NCBI GenBank assembly: GCA_945917385.1 | Contig: CAMEHJ010000084.1 | Coordinates: 1 to 6,023 of the forward strand | From: an uncultured bacterium | GTDB lineage: Bacteria; Bacillota_A; Clostridia; Oscillospirales; Oscillospiraceae | Direction of reading: 5' to 3' | DNA: 6,023 bases | In this document: positions 1-5,467 of the stretch, piece by piece | How the letters are laid out: every line of letters starts with the position of its first letter | How positions within the stretch are numbered: the first letter of the stretch is position 1 | The notes under the pieces: model-generated | What the model saw: the letters and a program-made list of their open reading frames with translations, nothing else | Told to the model about the DNA's origin: nothing | The model's database searches: none | Position numbers and translations under genes: made by a program

Positions 1-67
1 GTTTTCTCAAAAACGTCTTTGCCCATGTCACAAAAACAGCAGGGCAGACAAACAATTTATCATAGTA

Positions 68-96
68 ATTATGAACGCAAAAATGTATTATGTCAA
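68..96 (-). promoter_or_regulatory. Predicted sigma-A promoter reading off the left edge
   Basis: On the minus strand a perfect -35 box TTGACA (96-91) is followed, after exactly 17 bases, by CATAAT (73-68), a 5/6 match to the -10 consensus. Transcription would start near 61 and run leftwards out of the window. A minus-strand ATG lies at 26-24, but it has no Shine-Dalgarno sequence and only eight codons are visible, so no gene is called. The promoter is a sequence match only. Confidence 0.5.
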
Positions 97-156
97 CAAA
101 AATTTTATGGTAATATCCGAATACGGTTAAAAAACTTTTGTTTACACTTCATTTAC

Positions 157-185
157 TTGACAGTATTTGCGTGCCGTGTTAAATT
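157..185 (+). promoter_or_regulatory. Predicted sigma-A promoter upstream of the oxidoreductase gene
   Basis: A perfect -35 box TTGACA (157-162) is followed by a 17-base spacer and TAAATT (180-185), a 4/6 match to the -10 box. A TG dinucleotide one base before the hexamer (177-178) makes it an extended -10 site. Transcription is expected to start near 192, so the RNA meets a strong terminator (221-251) after about 60 bases, before it reaches the coding region. The same 9-mer TGTTAAATT recurs in the HU promoter. Confidence 0.6.
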
Positions 186-220
186 AAATGAGGATACATT
201 TTTAGAAACGTATATTCAAA

Positions 221-251
221 CGGAGTCCCCGATTGGGGGCTTCGTTTTTTT
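221..251 (+). terminator. Strong intrinsic terminator just before the oxidoreductase start
   Basis: A ten-pair stem (221-230 with 235-244, two G-T wobbles, core CCCC/GGGG) closes on a four-base loop GATT and is followed at once by seven T residues (245-251). This is a textbook rho-independent terminator on the plus strand. It lies downstream of the predicted promoter at 157-185 and only 26 bases before the ATG at 278. It therefore acts as an attenuator for the oxidoreductase gene, or it ends a separate small transcript of about 60 bases. Confidence 0.8.
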
Positions 252-277
252 ATGATTAACGAAAGGAAAAAAGAAAA

Positions 278-1648
278 ATGGATTATGATGTAATTATTGT
301 CGGCGCAGGCCCCGGAGGTATCTTCTCCGCATACGAGCTCACACGTCGGAATAAAGATATGAAGGTGGCTGTGTTTGAGCTCGGCAAGCCCCTGCAGCAG
401 CGCAAGTGCCCCATTGACGGCAAGAAAATAAAGTCCTGCGTCAAGTGCAAGACCTGCTCCATTATGAGCGGCTTCGGCGGCGCGGGCGCGTTCTCCGACG
501 GCAAATACAACATCACCAACCAGTTCGGCGGCACTCTGTATGAGCACGTCGGCAAAGAGCAGGCAATCGAGCTTATGAAGTACGTTGACGAGATCAACGT
601 CTCCCACGGCGGCGAGGGCACCAAGCTCTACTCCACCGCGAACACCGCCATCAAGCGCACCTGCCTTGAAAACGGTCTGCACCTGCTCGACGCGCAGGTG
701 CGCCATCTCGGCACGGACATCAACTATGTCGTGCTTGAAAACCTCTACGACGAGCTGCGCGCCTGCGTGGATTTCCACTTCGGCTCCGCCGTTGACAGCA
801 TAGAAAAGCTTGACGAGGGCTACCGCATCCACGTCGGGGAGGACAGCTACACCTGCCGTAAGTGCATCATCTCCGTCGGGCGCAGCGGAAGCAAGTGGAT
901 GGAGAGCGTGTGCGAGAGTCTCGGCATCCCCACGATGTCCAACCGCGTCGATATCGGCGTTCGCGTTGAGCTGCCCGCCGAGATATTCAAGCACCTTACC
1001 GACGAGCTTTACGAGAGCAAAATCGTCTACCGCACCGAGAAGTTTGAGGACATGGTGCGAACCTTCTGCATGAACCCCTACGGCGTTGTCGTAAACGAGA
1101 ACACCAACGGCATCGTCACCGTCAACGGCCACAGCTATGAGGACCCCGCAAAGCACACCGAGAACACAAACTTTGCCCTGCTCGTATCCAAGCATTTTTC
1201 CGAGCCGTTCAAGGATTCCAACGGTTACGGCGAGAGCATCGCAAGGCTCTCCAATATGCTCGGCGGCGGCGTTATCGTACAGCGCTTCGGTGACCTTGTG
1301 CGCGGCCGCCGCAGCACCGAGGCGAGGATACGCGAGAGCTTCGTCACCCCCACGCTCGCGGCGACCCCCGGCGATCTGAGCCTTGTCATCCCCAAGCGCA
1401 TACTCGACGGCATCATCGAGATGATCTACGCGCTTGACAAGATTGCCCCCGGCACCGCAAACGACGACACCCTTCTCTACGGCGTTGAGGTCAAGTTCTA
1501 CAACATGGAGGTTGCGATTGACGAAAACCTTGAGACGAACAGCAAGGGTCTGTACGTCATCGGCGACTGCTCCGGCGTTACGCACTCACTGTCCCACGCC
1601 TCGGCAAGCGGCGTATATGTCGCGCGCCGGATCCTCGGCGTGGAATAA
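278..1648 (+). CDS. FAD-dependent oxidoreductase (COG2509-like uncharacterised dehydrogenase)
   Basis: This 456-residue cytoplasmic flavoprotein probably binds FAD; its substrate is unknown. The N-terminus is a classic Rossmann dinucleotide fold: the GAGPGG loop at residues 9-14 follows the first beta strand, and E34 ends the second strand, where it would bind the ribose. Residues 44-60 carry four cysteines (C44, C54, C57, C60), followed by the family-typical stretch GFGGAGAFSDGK. A conserved GGGVIVQRFGD segment starts at 329. The C-terminal GLYVIGDCSG motif (D430), followed by a glycine/serine/alanine-rich helix, is the second FAD-contacting region. The start is supported by AAAGGA (262-267), ten bases before the ATG. 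No terminator follows, so some readthrough into the flippase gene is possible. The long minus-strand ORF lying over this gene is a shadow. Family assignment is firm; physiological role and electron partner are not. Confidence 0.9.
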   Translation: MDYDVIIVGAGPGGIFSAYELTRRNKDMKVAVFELGKPLQQRKCPIDGKKIKSCVKCKTCSIMSGFGGAGAFSDGKYNITNQFGGTLYEHVGKEQAIELMKYVDEINVSHGGEGTKLYSTANTAIKRTCLENGLHLLDAQVRHLGTDINYVVLENLYDELRACVDFHFGSAVDSIEKLDEGYRIHVGEDSYTCRKCIISVGRSGSKWMESVCESLGIPTMSNRVDIGVRVELPAEIFKHLTDELYESKIVYRTEKFEDMVRTFCMNPYGVVVNENTNGIVTVNGHSYEDPAKHTENTNFALLVSKHFSEPFKDSNGYGESIARLSNMLGGGVIVQRFGDLVRGRRSTEARIRESFVTPTLAATPGDLSLVIPKRILDGIIEMIYALDKIAPGTANDDTLLYGVEVKFYNMEVAIDENLETNSKGLYVIGDCSGVTHSLSHASASGVYVARRILGVE

Positions 1649-1698
1649 GCGCACGGCGGATAAAATTCACGCGAAGCCTGTATAAACTCCTGCAAGCC

Positions 1699-1727
1699 TT
1701 GATTTTTCAGGAAAATGCGTGTATCAT
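1699..1727 (+). promoter_or_regulatory. Predicted promoter of the flippase gene
   Basis: TTGATT (1699-1704, 4/6 to the -35 box) and TATCAT (1722-1727, 5/6 to the -10 box) are separated by 17 bases. Transcription would start near 1734, 30 bases before the chosen ATG. This argues against the upstream GTG at 1719, which would lie inside the promoter. Confidence 0.45.
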
Positions 1728-1748
1728 TTCAGCTTAGTCCAATATCTG

Positions 1749-1754
1749 AAGGAG
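1749..1754 (+). promoter_or_regulatory. Ribosome binding site that fixes the flippase start
   Basis: AAGGAG (1749-1754) lies nine bases before the ATG at 1764. The in-frame GTG at 1719 has no comparable site, so translation is placed at 1764 and the protein is 15 residues shorter than the longest reading frame. Confidence 0.8.
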
Positions 1755-1763
1755 ACTGACAGG

Positions 1764-3446
1764 ATGCGCAAGCAAGGTGCACACGAAAAGAAACGTGCCA
1801 ATTCCGACGGGAAAACCCGACAGAACTACATTCACGGCGCCGCCATACTGACCGTAGGTGTTATCGTGATGAAGATTCTGGGCTTCATTTACAAAATCCC
1901 GCTCGGCAATATTCTCGGCGACGAGGGGTACTCGATGTTCCTCTCGGCCTACAATATATATTTTGTGTTTTTCACGCTCGCAACGGCCGGTCTGCCGGTG
2001 GCGCTCTCGCGTCTGGTCGCGGAGTCCGACGCTAACGGCCGCGCCAAGAACGAGGAGAAGACCTTCCGTGTCGCGCTTGTGACCTTCACGGTGCTGGGGC
2101 TTGTGTTCGCGTCCATCATGTTCTTCTTCCCGGACTGGCTCGCTGCCACCTACCTTGAAAACCCGGACGCCGCAATGAGCGTCAAGGCCATGGCCCCCGC
2201 TATTCTGCTTGTGTGCATGGTGTCGGCCTACCGCGGCTACTGTCAGGGCAACGGCAACATGATCCCCACGACCGTTGACGAGGTGCTTGAGGTCTTGTTC
2301 AAGGTCATTGTCGGACTTGTGCTGGCAGCGGTGATTACCAATGCGGGCATGGGCAGACCAACAGCCTCCGCCGGCGCCATTCTCGGCGTGTCTGCCGGGT
2401 CGGTTGTGTCGCTCGGCTATATGGTCTGGTACAGGCGGCGCAATTACGCGTCTCTGTCGGCGCCGTACTCGGCGGGCATCCACGACCCGAACGACGTGCC
2501 GGAGGACGACGACACAGTTGACCCCGCCTCCAAGATCGTGCGCGACATCCTCATGATAGGTATGCCTATCGCGTTCGGCGCGTGCATCATGGCACTGCTC
2601 AACAGCATTGACTCAAAGCTCTGCATGAACAGGCTCCAGACCGCCGCCGGCTTCAGCTACTACGACGCGAAGGTGCTCTACGGCGTTTACGGCAAGGCGC
2701 AGGCGCTATTCAATCTTCCCGCCGCGTTCATCACTCCGCTCACGATAACCATTGTCCCCGCCATTTCCGCCGCGCTCGCAAAGCGCAGCCATGACGAGGC
2801 CTCTGCCGTCAGCGAGAACTCCATGCGCATCGCCGCCGTTATCAGCCTGCCGATGGGCGTCGGCATAACGGTTCTGAGCGAGCCGATAATGGGCGTTCTC
2901 TACCCCAACAGCCACTCGGCAGGCCCCGGACTTCTGGCAATCATGGGCATCGCTTCCTTCTTCGTGTGCATAGTGCTTATGGAAAACGCCGTGCTTCAGG
3001 CTTCGGGACGCGAAAAGCTTACGATGATAACGATGATAAGCGGCGGCCTCGTGAAGATACTCGTCAACTGGTTTCTGGTCGCAAACCGCAGCATCAACAT
3101 TTACGGCGCGCCCGTCGGCACGCTCGTCAGCTACATCGTTATGGCTGCGGTTGACTACATCTTCATCTGTAAAACCCTTTATTACAAGCCCCGCCTGCTG
3201 AAGATCTTCACAGGCCCCGTTGTTTCAAGCCTTATTATGGGCGCGGCGGCATGGGCGATGTACGGTCTGACGCATCGCATTCTCGGCGCGGGCTGGCTGA
3301 AGATGGCGGTGTGCATGATGTTCGCTGTTCTCGTCGCGGTGGTGATTTATGTCGTGTGCGTACTCACGCTCAAGGTCATCACGAAGGATGATATGAAGAT
3401 GATCCCCGGCGGCGAAAAGCTTGCCCGCCTGCTTAAAATGACATAA
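1764..3446 (+). CDS. SpoVB/MurJ-like polysaccharide (lipid-linked oligosaccharide) flippase
   Basis: This 560-residue integral membrane protein belongs to the MOP exporter superfamily (COG2244, polysaccharide biosynthesis/SpoVB group). Family members move undecaprenyl-linked cell-wall or spore-cortex precursors across the membrane. After a basic cytoplasmic tail (residues 1-20, many K/R), about fourteen hydrophobic segments can be seen, roughly at 23-43, 57-78, 101-122, 139-160, 171-192, 203-223, 259-280, 315-338, 353-376, 386-412, 420-441, 447-470, 480-502 and 511-537. The family hallmark FIYKIPLGNILGDEGY (41-56) and the following AYNIYF and TAGLPVALSRLV stretches are clear. An acidic loop with PEDDD (246-250) separates TM6 and TM7. 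At 560 residues it is slightly longer than Bacillus SpoVB (about 518). The HU and rqcP genes downstream match the usual spoVB neighbourhood. Whether it serves sporulation, as SpoVB does, or vegetative lipid II transport, as MurJ/YtgP does, cannot be told from sequence, so no gene symbol is assigned. Confidence 0.88.
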   Translation: MRKQGAHEKKRANSDGKTRQNYIHGAAILTVGVIVMKILGFIYKIPLGNILGDEGYSMFLSAYNIYFVFFTLATAGLPVALSRLVAESDANGRAKNEEKTFRVALVTFTVLGLVFASIMFFFPDWLAATYLENPDAAMSVKAMAPAILLVCMVSAYRGYCQGNGNMIPTTVDEVLEVLFKVIVGLVLAAVITNAGMGRPTASAGAILGVSAGSVVSLGYMVWYRRRNYASLSAPYSAGIHDPNDVPEDDDTVDPASKIVRDILMIGMPIAFGACIMALLNSIDSKLCMNRLQTAAGFSYYDAKVLYGVYGKAQALFNLPAAFITPLTITIVPAISAALAKRSHDEASAVSENSMRIAAVISLPMGVGITVLSEPIMGVLYPNSHSAGPGLLAIMGIASFFVCIVLMENAVLQASGREKLTMITMISGGLVKILVNWFLVANRSINIYGAPVGTLVSYIVMAAVDYIFICKTLYYKPRLLKIFTGPVVSSLIMGAAAWAMYGLTHRILGAGWLKMAVCMMFAVLVAVVIYVVCVLTLKVITKDDMKMIPGGEKLARLLKMT

Positions 3447-3471
3447 TTCCCCGAATTTTCGCAAATAATAC

Positions 3472-3500
3472 TTGATTAATGCGTCAGGATATGTTAAATT
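3472..3500 (+). promoter_or_regulatory. Predicted promoter of the HU gene (extended -10)
   Basis: TTGATT (3472-3477) and TAAATT (3495-3500) are 17 bases apart. TG at 3492-3493, one base before the -10 hexamer, makes it an extended -10 element. Transcription would begin near 3507, leaving an HU leader of about 105 bases. The 9-mer TGTTAAATT is identical to that of the promoter at 157-185. Confidence 0.5.
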
Positions 3501-3532
3501 CAATTCGATATGCTGAAATGCGCTGTCAAAAG

Positions 3533-3564
3533 TGAGTAATGTTCCCCAAAACAGGGAACACTCA
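3533..3564 (+). promoter_or_regulatory. Hairpin in the HU mRNA leader
   Basis: TGTTCCC (3540-3546) pairs perfectly with GGGAACA (3554-3560) around a seven-base loop. Below a three-base bulge (TAA), TGAG (3533-3536) pairs with CTCA (3561-3564). No T-run follows, so it is not an intrinsic terminator. It ends 32 bases before the HU Shine-Dalgarno and would lie within the predicted HU leader. It may stabilise the mRNA or bind a regulator; its role is unknown. Confidence 0.5.
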
Positions 3565-3596
3565 TCATAAAATGGCTGATGCCATATGTACTTTTT

Positions 3597-3602
3597 AGGA
3601 GG
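3597..3602 (+). promoter_or_regulatory. Consensus ribosome binding site that fixes the HU start
   Basis: A perfect AGGAGG (3597-3602) lies ten bases before the ATG at 3613. The upstream in-frame ATG at 3586 would place this site inside the coding region and add nine residues not found in HU proteins, so it is rejected. The strong site fits an abundant protein. Confidence 0.9.
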
Positions 3603-3612
3603 AAATCACACA

Positions 3613-3888
3613 ATGAATAAAGCAGAACTTGTAGCCGCAGTTGCAGAAAAGACCGCACTGTCCAAGAAGGACAGCGAGAAGGCAGTCAACGCAGCTTTTG
3701 AGGCAATCACTGCCGCGCTCGTCGCAGGCGAGAAGGTTCAGCTCGTCGGTTTTGGCGGCTTTGAGGTCAAGGAGCGCTCTGCCCGCGTCGGCCGCAACCC
3801 CATGACCAAGGAAGAGATAGAGATCCCCGCAAGCCGCGTTCCCGCTTTCAAGGCAGGCAAGGCTCTCAAGGACGCTGTCGCAAAGTAA
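3613..3888 (+). CDS. hup: HU-family nucleoid DNA-binding protein
   Basis: This 91-residue protein matches the normal HU length of 90-94. HU dimers bind DNA with little sequence preference, bend it and compact the nucleoid. The N-terminal two-helix dimerisation part ([13 protein letters not shown]..., residues 1-40) is followed by the [26 protein letters not shown] beta region. The arm tip carries the GRNPMT motif (60-65), whose P63 corresponds to the proline that intercalates between DNA bases. The C-terminal [13 protein letters not shown] helix (77-89) is standard. Translation starts at 3613 as fixed by AGGAGG at 3597-3602. The gene has its own promoter and structured leader and is followed by a strong terminator, so most transcripts should be monocistronic. 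A position between a SpoVB-type flippase and rqcP is usual in Clostridia. It reads as HU rather than IHF from context and motif spacing. Identification is secure. Confidence 0.96.
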   Translation: MNKAELVAAVAEKTALSKKDSEKAVNAAFEAITAALVAGEKVQLVGFGGFEVKERSARVGRNPMTKEEIEIPASRVPAFKAGKALKDAVAK

Positions 3889-3909
3889 GACGACCGCTAT
3901 ATTGCATTT

Positions 3910-3938
3910 AAAAAGACTGCCGCGAGCAGTCTTTTTTT
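3910..3938 (+). terminator. Intrinsic terminator between HU and rqcP
   Basis: An eleven-pair stem (3910-3920 with 3926-3936; GACTGC/GCAGTC core with A-T base) has a five-base loop CGCGA and a run of seven T residues (3932-3938). It follows the HU stop codon by 21 bases and ends 22 bases before the rqcP ATG. No promoter fits in those 22 bases, so rqcP is probably expressed by readthrough. The symmetric A and T tracts would also let it work in the reverse direction. Confidence 0.88.
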
Positions 3939-3960
3939 ACATGAAAATGAGGTATCTAAA

Positions 3961-4203
3961 ATGAGATTGGACAAATACCTTAAAGTCTCGCGCCTGATAA
4001 AACGCCGCTCGGTGGCAAACGACGCCTGCGACGATGCCCACGTCAGCGTCAACGGCAGGCAGGTAAAGGCCAGCTATCAGGTCAAGGTCGGGGACATTAT
4101 CGAAATCGCCTTCGGACAGCGCACACTGCGCGTTGAGGTTCTGGCGGTGAACGAGAACGTCTCCAAGGCGGACGCCCCCGCGATGTATAAGGAGCTTATA
4201 TAA
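3961..4203 (+). CDS. rqcP: RqcP (YabO/Hsp15-like) S4-domain ribosome quality control factor
   Basis: This 80-residue cytoplasmic RNA-binding protein consists almost entirely of one S4 domain. In Bacillus, RqcP works with RqcH on stalled 50S subunits carrying peptidyl-tRNA, helping processive C-terminal alanine tailing of the stuck chain. The N-terminus MRLDKYLKVSRLIKRRSVA is nearly the same as Bacillus RqcP, including R2 and the conserved R16. The S4 core continues with VSVNGRQVKAS (28-38), VKVGDIIEIAFG (41-52) and the C-terminal MYKEL typical of the family. Hsp15/HslR is the distant proteobacterial relative and is excluded by length and context. TGAGGT (3948-3953) is the ribosome binding site, seven bases before the ATG. 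The gene sits right after the HU terminator, which suggests low, readthrough-dependent expression. In many Firmicutes yabP, yabQ and divIC follow; here none does. Confidence 0.93.
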   Translation: MRLDKYLKVSRLIKRRSVANDACDDAHVSVNGRQVKASYQVKVGDIIEIAFGQRTLRVEVLAVNENVSKADAPAMYKELI

Positions 4204-4206
4204 TTA

Positions 4207-4223
4207 ACCCCGTTTTTTGGGGT
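4207..4223 (+). terminator. Short hairpin after the rqcP stop codon (weak)
   Basis: ACCCC (4207-4211) pairs with GGGGT (4219-4223) around a loop of G plus six T residues. It begins three bases after the stop codon. The T residues are in the loop rather than after the stem, so termination here would be inefficient. It may instead protect the mRNA 3' end. Confidence 0.25.
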
Positions 4224-4279
4224 GAGTATTTCATGCTGTCAAAGACCCCGCTTCCTTGCATCCTACTGACAAGGTAGGT

Positions 4280-4309
4280 GGGTCGGCGTTTCGCCGCCCG
4301 CAAATTTTT
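4280..4309 (+). terminator. GC-rich hairpin followed by an offset T-run (possible rqcP terminator)
   Basis: CGGCG (4284-4288) pairs with CGCCG (4292-4296) around TTT. Beyond a single bulged T, GGG (4280-4282) pairs with CCC (4297-4299). Five T residues (4305-4309) begin five bases after the stem, which is further than in a typical terminator. It is a plausible but weak end point for rqcP transcripts. Confidence 0.35.
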
Positions 4310-4379
4310 GGGACGTGAAACGACTCCCCTACGGCGGATTACGGACAGAATCGAACGACTCTGCAAAGCAGCATAAACA

Positions 4380-4449
4380 GGAACGGCACGCAGGCCGTTC
4401 CCTACGAAAAAATATGAATAATTGTAGGGAACGACCTATGTGTCGTTCC
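4380..4449. repeat. Two-hairpin inverted repeat element with compensatory change
   Basis: Two 26-base arms (4380-4405 and 4424-4449) are inverted copies of each other, separated by an 18-base AT-rich spacer. Each arm is also a hairpin by itself: GGAACGGC/GCCGTTCC (4380-4387 with 4394-4401) and GGAACGAC/GTCGTTCC (4428-4435 with 4442-4449), each with a six-base loop and a flanking CTAC or GTAG. The arms differ at four positions. Two are in the loop, and the other two form one base pair, G-C in one arm and A-T in the other. This resembles REP/BIME-like or small MITE-like intergenic elements. No transposase or clear target duplication is visible. Confidence 0.75.
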
Positions 4450-4480
4450 ATTGCGCCTGCCTTGTTTCTTGACAAGCTTT

Positions 4481-4520
4481 AATCTCTCACCCCGTCAAAC
4501 GCGGGGTGAGAGATTTCTTT
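4481..4520 (+). terminator. Long-stem terminator between convergent operons
   Basis: A perfect fourteen-pair stem (4481-4494 with 4502-4515, core CTCACCCCG/CGGGGTGAG) has a seven-base loop and a T-rich tail ATTTCTTT on the plus strand. It would stop readthrough from the rqcP side. On the minus strand the stem is followed by AAAGC rather than T residues, so it is a weaker candidate for ending the DUF6179 transcript, although no better one is seen there. Confidence 0.65.
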
Positions 4521-4564
4521 GTATGCGCTTATTTGCAGGTTGTTCCGTGATATAAACGCTTTTA

Positions 4565-5467
4565 CTATATAAATATATTGGACACGTCCCCAAATTCCAG
4601 CGCCGCTTCCAGCCGCGGCAGAAGGCTTCGGGCAAACAGGGCGGTATAGTCCCTTACATAATCATCCGTGATTTGCATTGAATTGCAGATATTATTAGCA
4701 GCCGCGCACAAAAGCTTTTCCCGCTCACCGTGGGTTTTATATATTAAAAGCTTGGTTATCTCCTTTCGCTCAGCGTCGTTTATACCAAGCTTTCTTACGT
4801 CCTTTTTTAACAGCGATAAGCCCACCGCGTTCGTGAGCGGCTGTTCGCATAGATTCAGGTACGCATCCTTTTTGTTCATATCCATCGCGCTATGCAGGCT
4901 TTGAACCGCTTTCGCGTCAAGCCGGCTCAGAAGCAGGTTCTCCGCAAGCAGCCGCCGGAGATACTCCCGTGTGTAGGTAATCCCTTGCAGCGACTCATCC
5001 ACCGGCGAGAGCAGCGGATAATCTATGCAGGGCGGCTTCACATGGGCAAAGAAGATAAGGTCATAGCGCCCAAAATAATCCCCTATGCCGCGCAGCGTAT
5101 CGGCATAATAAAGGTTTTCAATGTCGGGTGCCGTCCGGCAGACAGCCTCCCACAGGCGCTTCGTATGCTTAAGGCCCTGCCTGAGCTTTTCCCGTCCCAG
5201 CTCCGTCAAGTCCGTTAAATCTTCATTCAGTAAGCGCTCATTGCCGTCCGTTTCACCTGCTGCAACGAAGAGCGTGTATTGCAGGGACTCAAGCAGCTCC
5301 TGCGCCGTATCTGCCGCGATGGAGCTGCTCTCCCCGGCGGTATATCTCTCCGCCTGCTTTGCAAGCAGAGCCATGAGCCGGTAAGTCAGCCGCTCCTGCT
5401 CCTCCGCTGTGAGGCGGCGGCTTAAATTCAGCCCACTCAACGCTTCCCACCCGCTTTCTTCGCGCAC
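4565..5467 (-). CDS. DUF6179-like protein of unknown function
   Basis: This protein of about 300 residues looks mostly helical, soluble and cytoplasmic, with no signal peptide or membrane segment. I match it from memory to DUF6179, a clostridial family with no assigned function. Recognisable stretches are LLAKQAERYTAGESSS (34-49), YADTLRGIGDYF (121-132), YDLIFFAH (135-142), CIDYPL (147-152) and ESLQGI with following YLRRLLAEN (158-176). No catalytic motif is evident. The start is uncertain. The GTG at 5467 overlaps the upstream gene by 31 bases and has no good ribosome binding site. A TTG at 5440-5438 would overlap the upstream stop codon as TTGA, with GGTGG six bases before it, giving 291 residues. 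Either overlap implies translational coupling to the DUF6323 gene, so the two products probably act in one process. The gene is convergent with rqcP. Confidence 0.8.
   Translation of the reverse strand: MREESGWEALSGLNLSRRLTAEEQERLTYRLMALLAKQAERYTAGESSSIAADTAQELLESLQYTLFVAAGETDGNERLLNEDLTDLTELGREKLRQGLKHTKRLWEAVCRTAPDIENLYYADTLRGIGDYFGRYDLIFFAHVKPPCIDYPLLSPVDESLQGITYTREYLRRLLAENLLLSRLDAKAVQSLHSAMDMNKKDAYLNLCEQPLTNAVGLSLLKKDVRKLGINDAERKEITKLLIYKTHGEREKLLCAAANNICNSMQITDDYVRDYTALFARSLLPRLEAALEFGDVSNIFI

Larger units (their letters stand above)
4204..4564. other. Gene-free convergent gap rich in hairpins
   Basis: These 361 bases separate convergent genes and contain no credible ORF. They hold a small hairpin just after rqcP (4207-4223), a GC-rich hairpin (4280-4299), a two-unit inverted repeat (4380-4449) and a long terminator stem (4481-4515). 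The segment 4224-4279 shows no recognisable feature. Nothing resembles a tRNA, a transposase remnant or the missing yabP gene at the level I can read by eye. Confidence 0.7.

Noticed and set aside
188..205. Five-codon leader peptide frame before the terminator at 221-251
   Set aside because: The ATG lies upstream of the predicted transcription start and has no ribosome binding site, so it cannot support a translation-based attenuation model.
19..255. 78-codon plus-strand frame in the left gap
   Set aside because: It runs through a promoter and an intrinsic terminator, has no Shine-Dalgarno sequence, and its composition follows the AT-rich intergenic DNA.
179..1585. 468-codon minus-strand open frame over the oxidoreductase gene
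   Set aside because: It is a shadow of GC-rich third codon positions. The translation is a low-complexity A/V/L/G/D mix with no family motif, it has no ribosome binding site, and the plus-strand gene has clear FAD motifs.
1690..1715. Possible terminator after the oxidoreductase gene
   Set aside because: Only a 5-bp TCCTG/CAGGA stem with a 15-base loop can be formed, and no T-run follows it.
1719..1763. GTG extension of the flippase gene
   Set aside because: The codon lies in the predicted promoter, and the ribosome binding site at 1749-1754 points to the ATG at 1764.
1734..2483. 249-codon minus-strand open frame over the flippase gene
   Set aside because: The translation is rich in H, R and G with no hydrophobic pattern or motif, and it lies opposite clear transmembrane segments of the flippase.
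3586..3612. Nine-codon N-terminal extension of HU
   Set aside because: AGGAGG at 3597-3602 would be inside the coding region, and HU proteins begin at the MNKAEL-type start.
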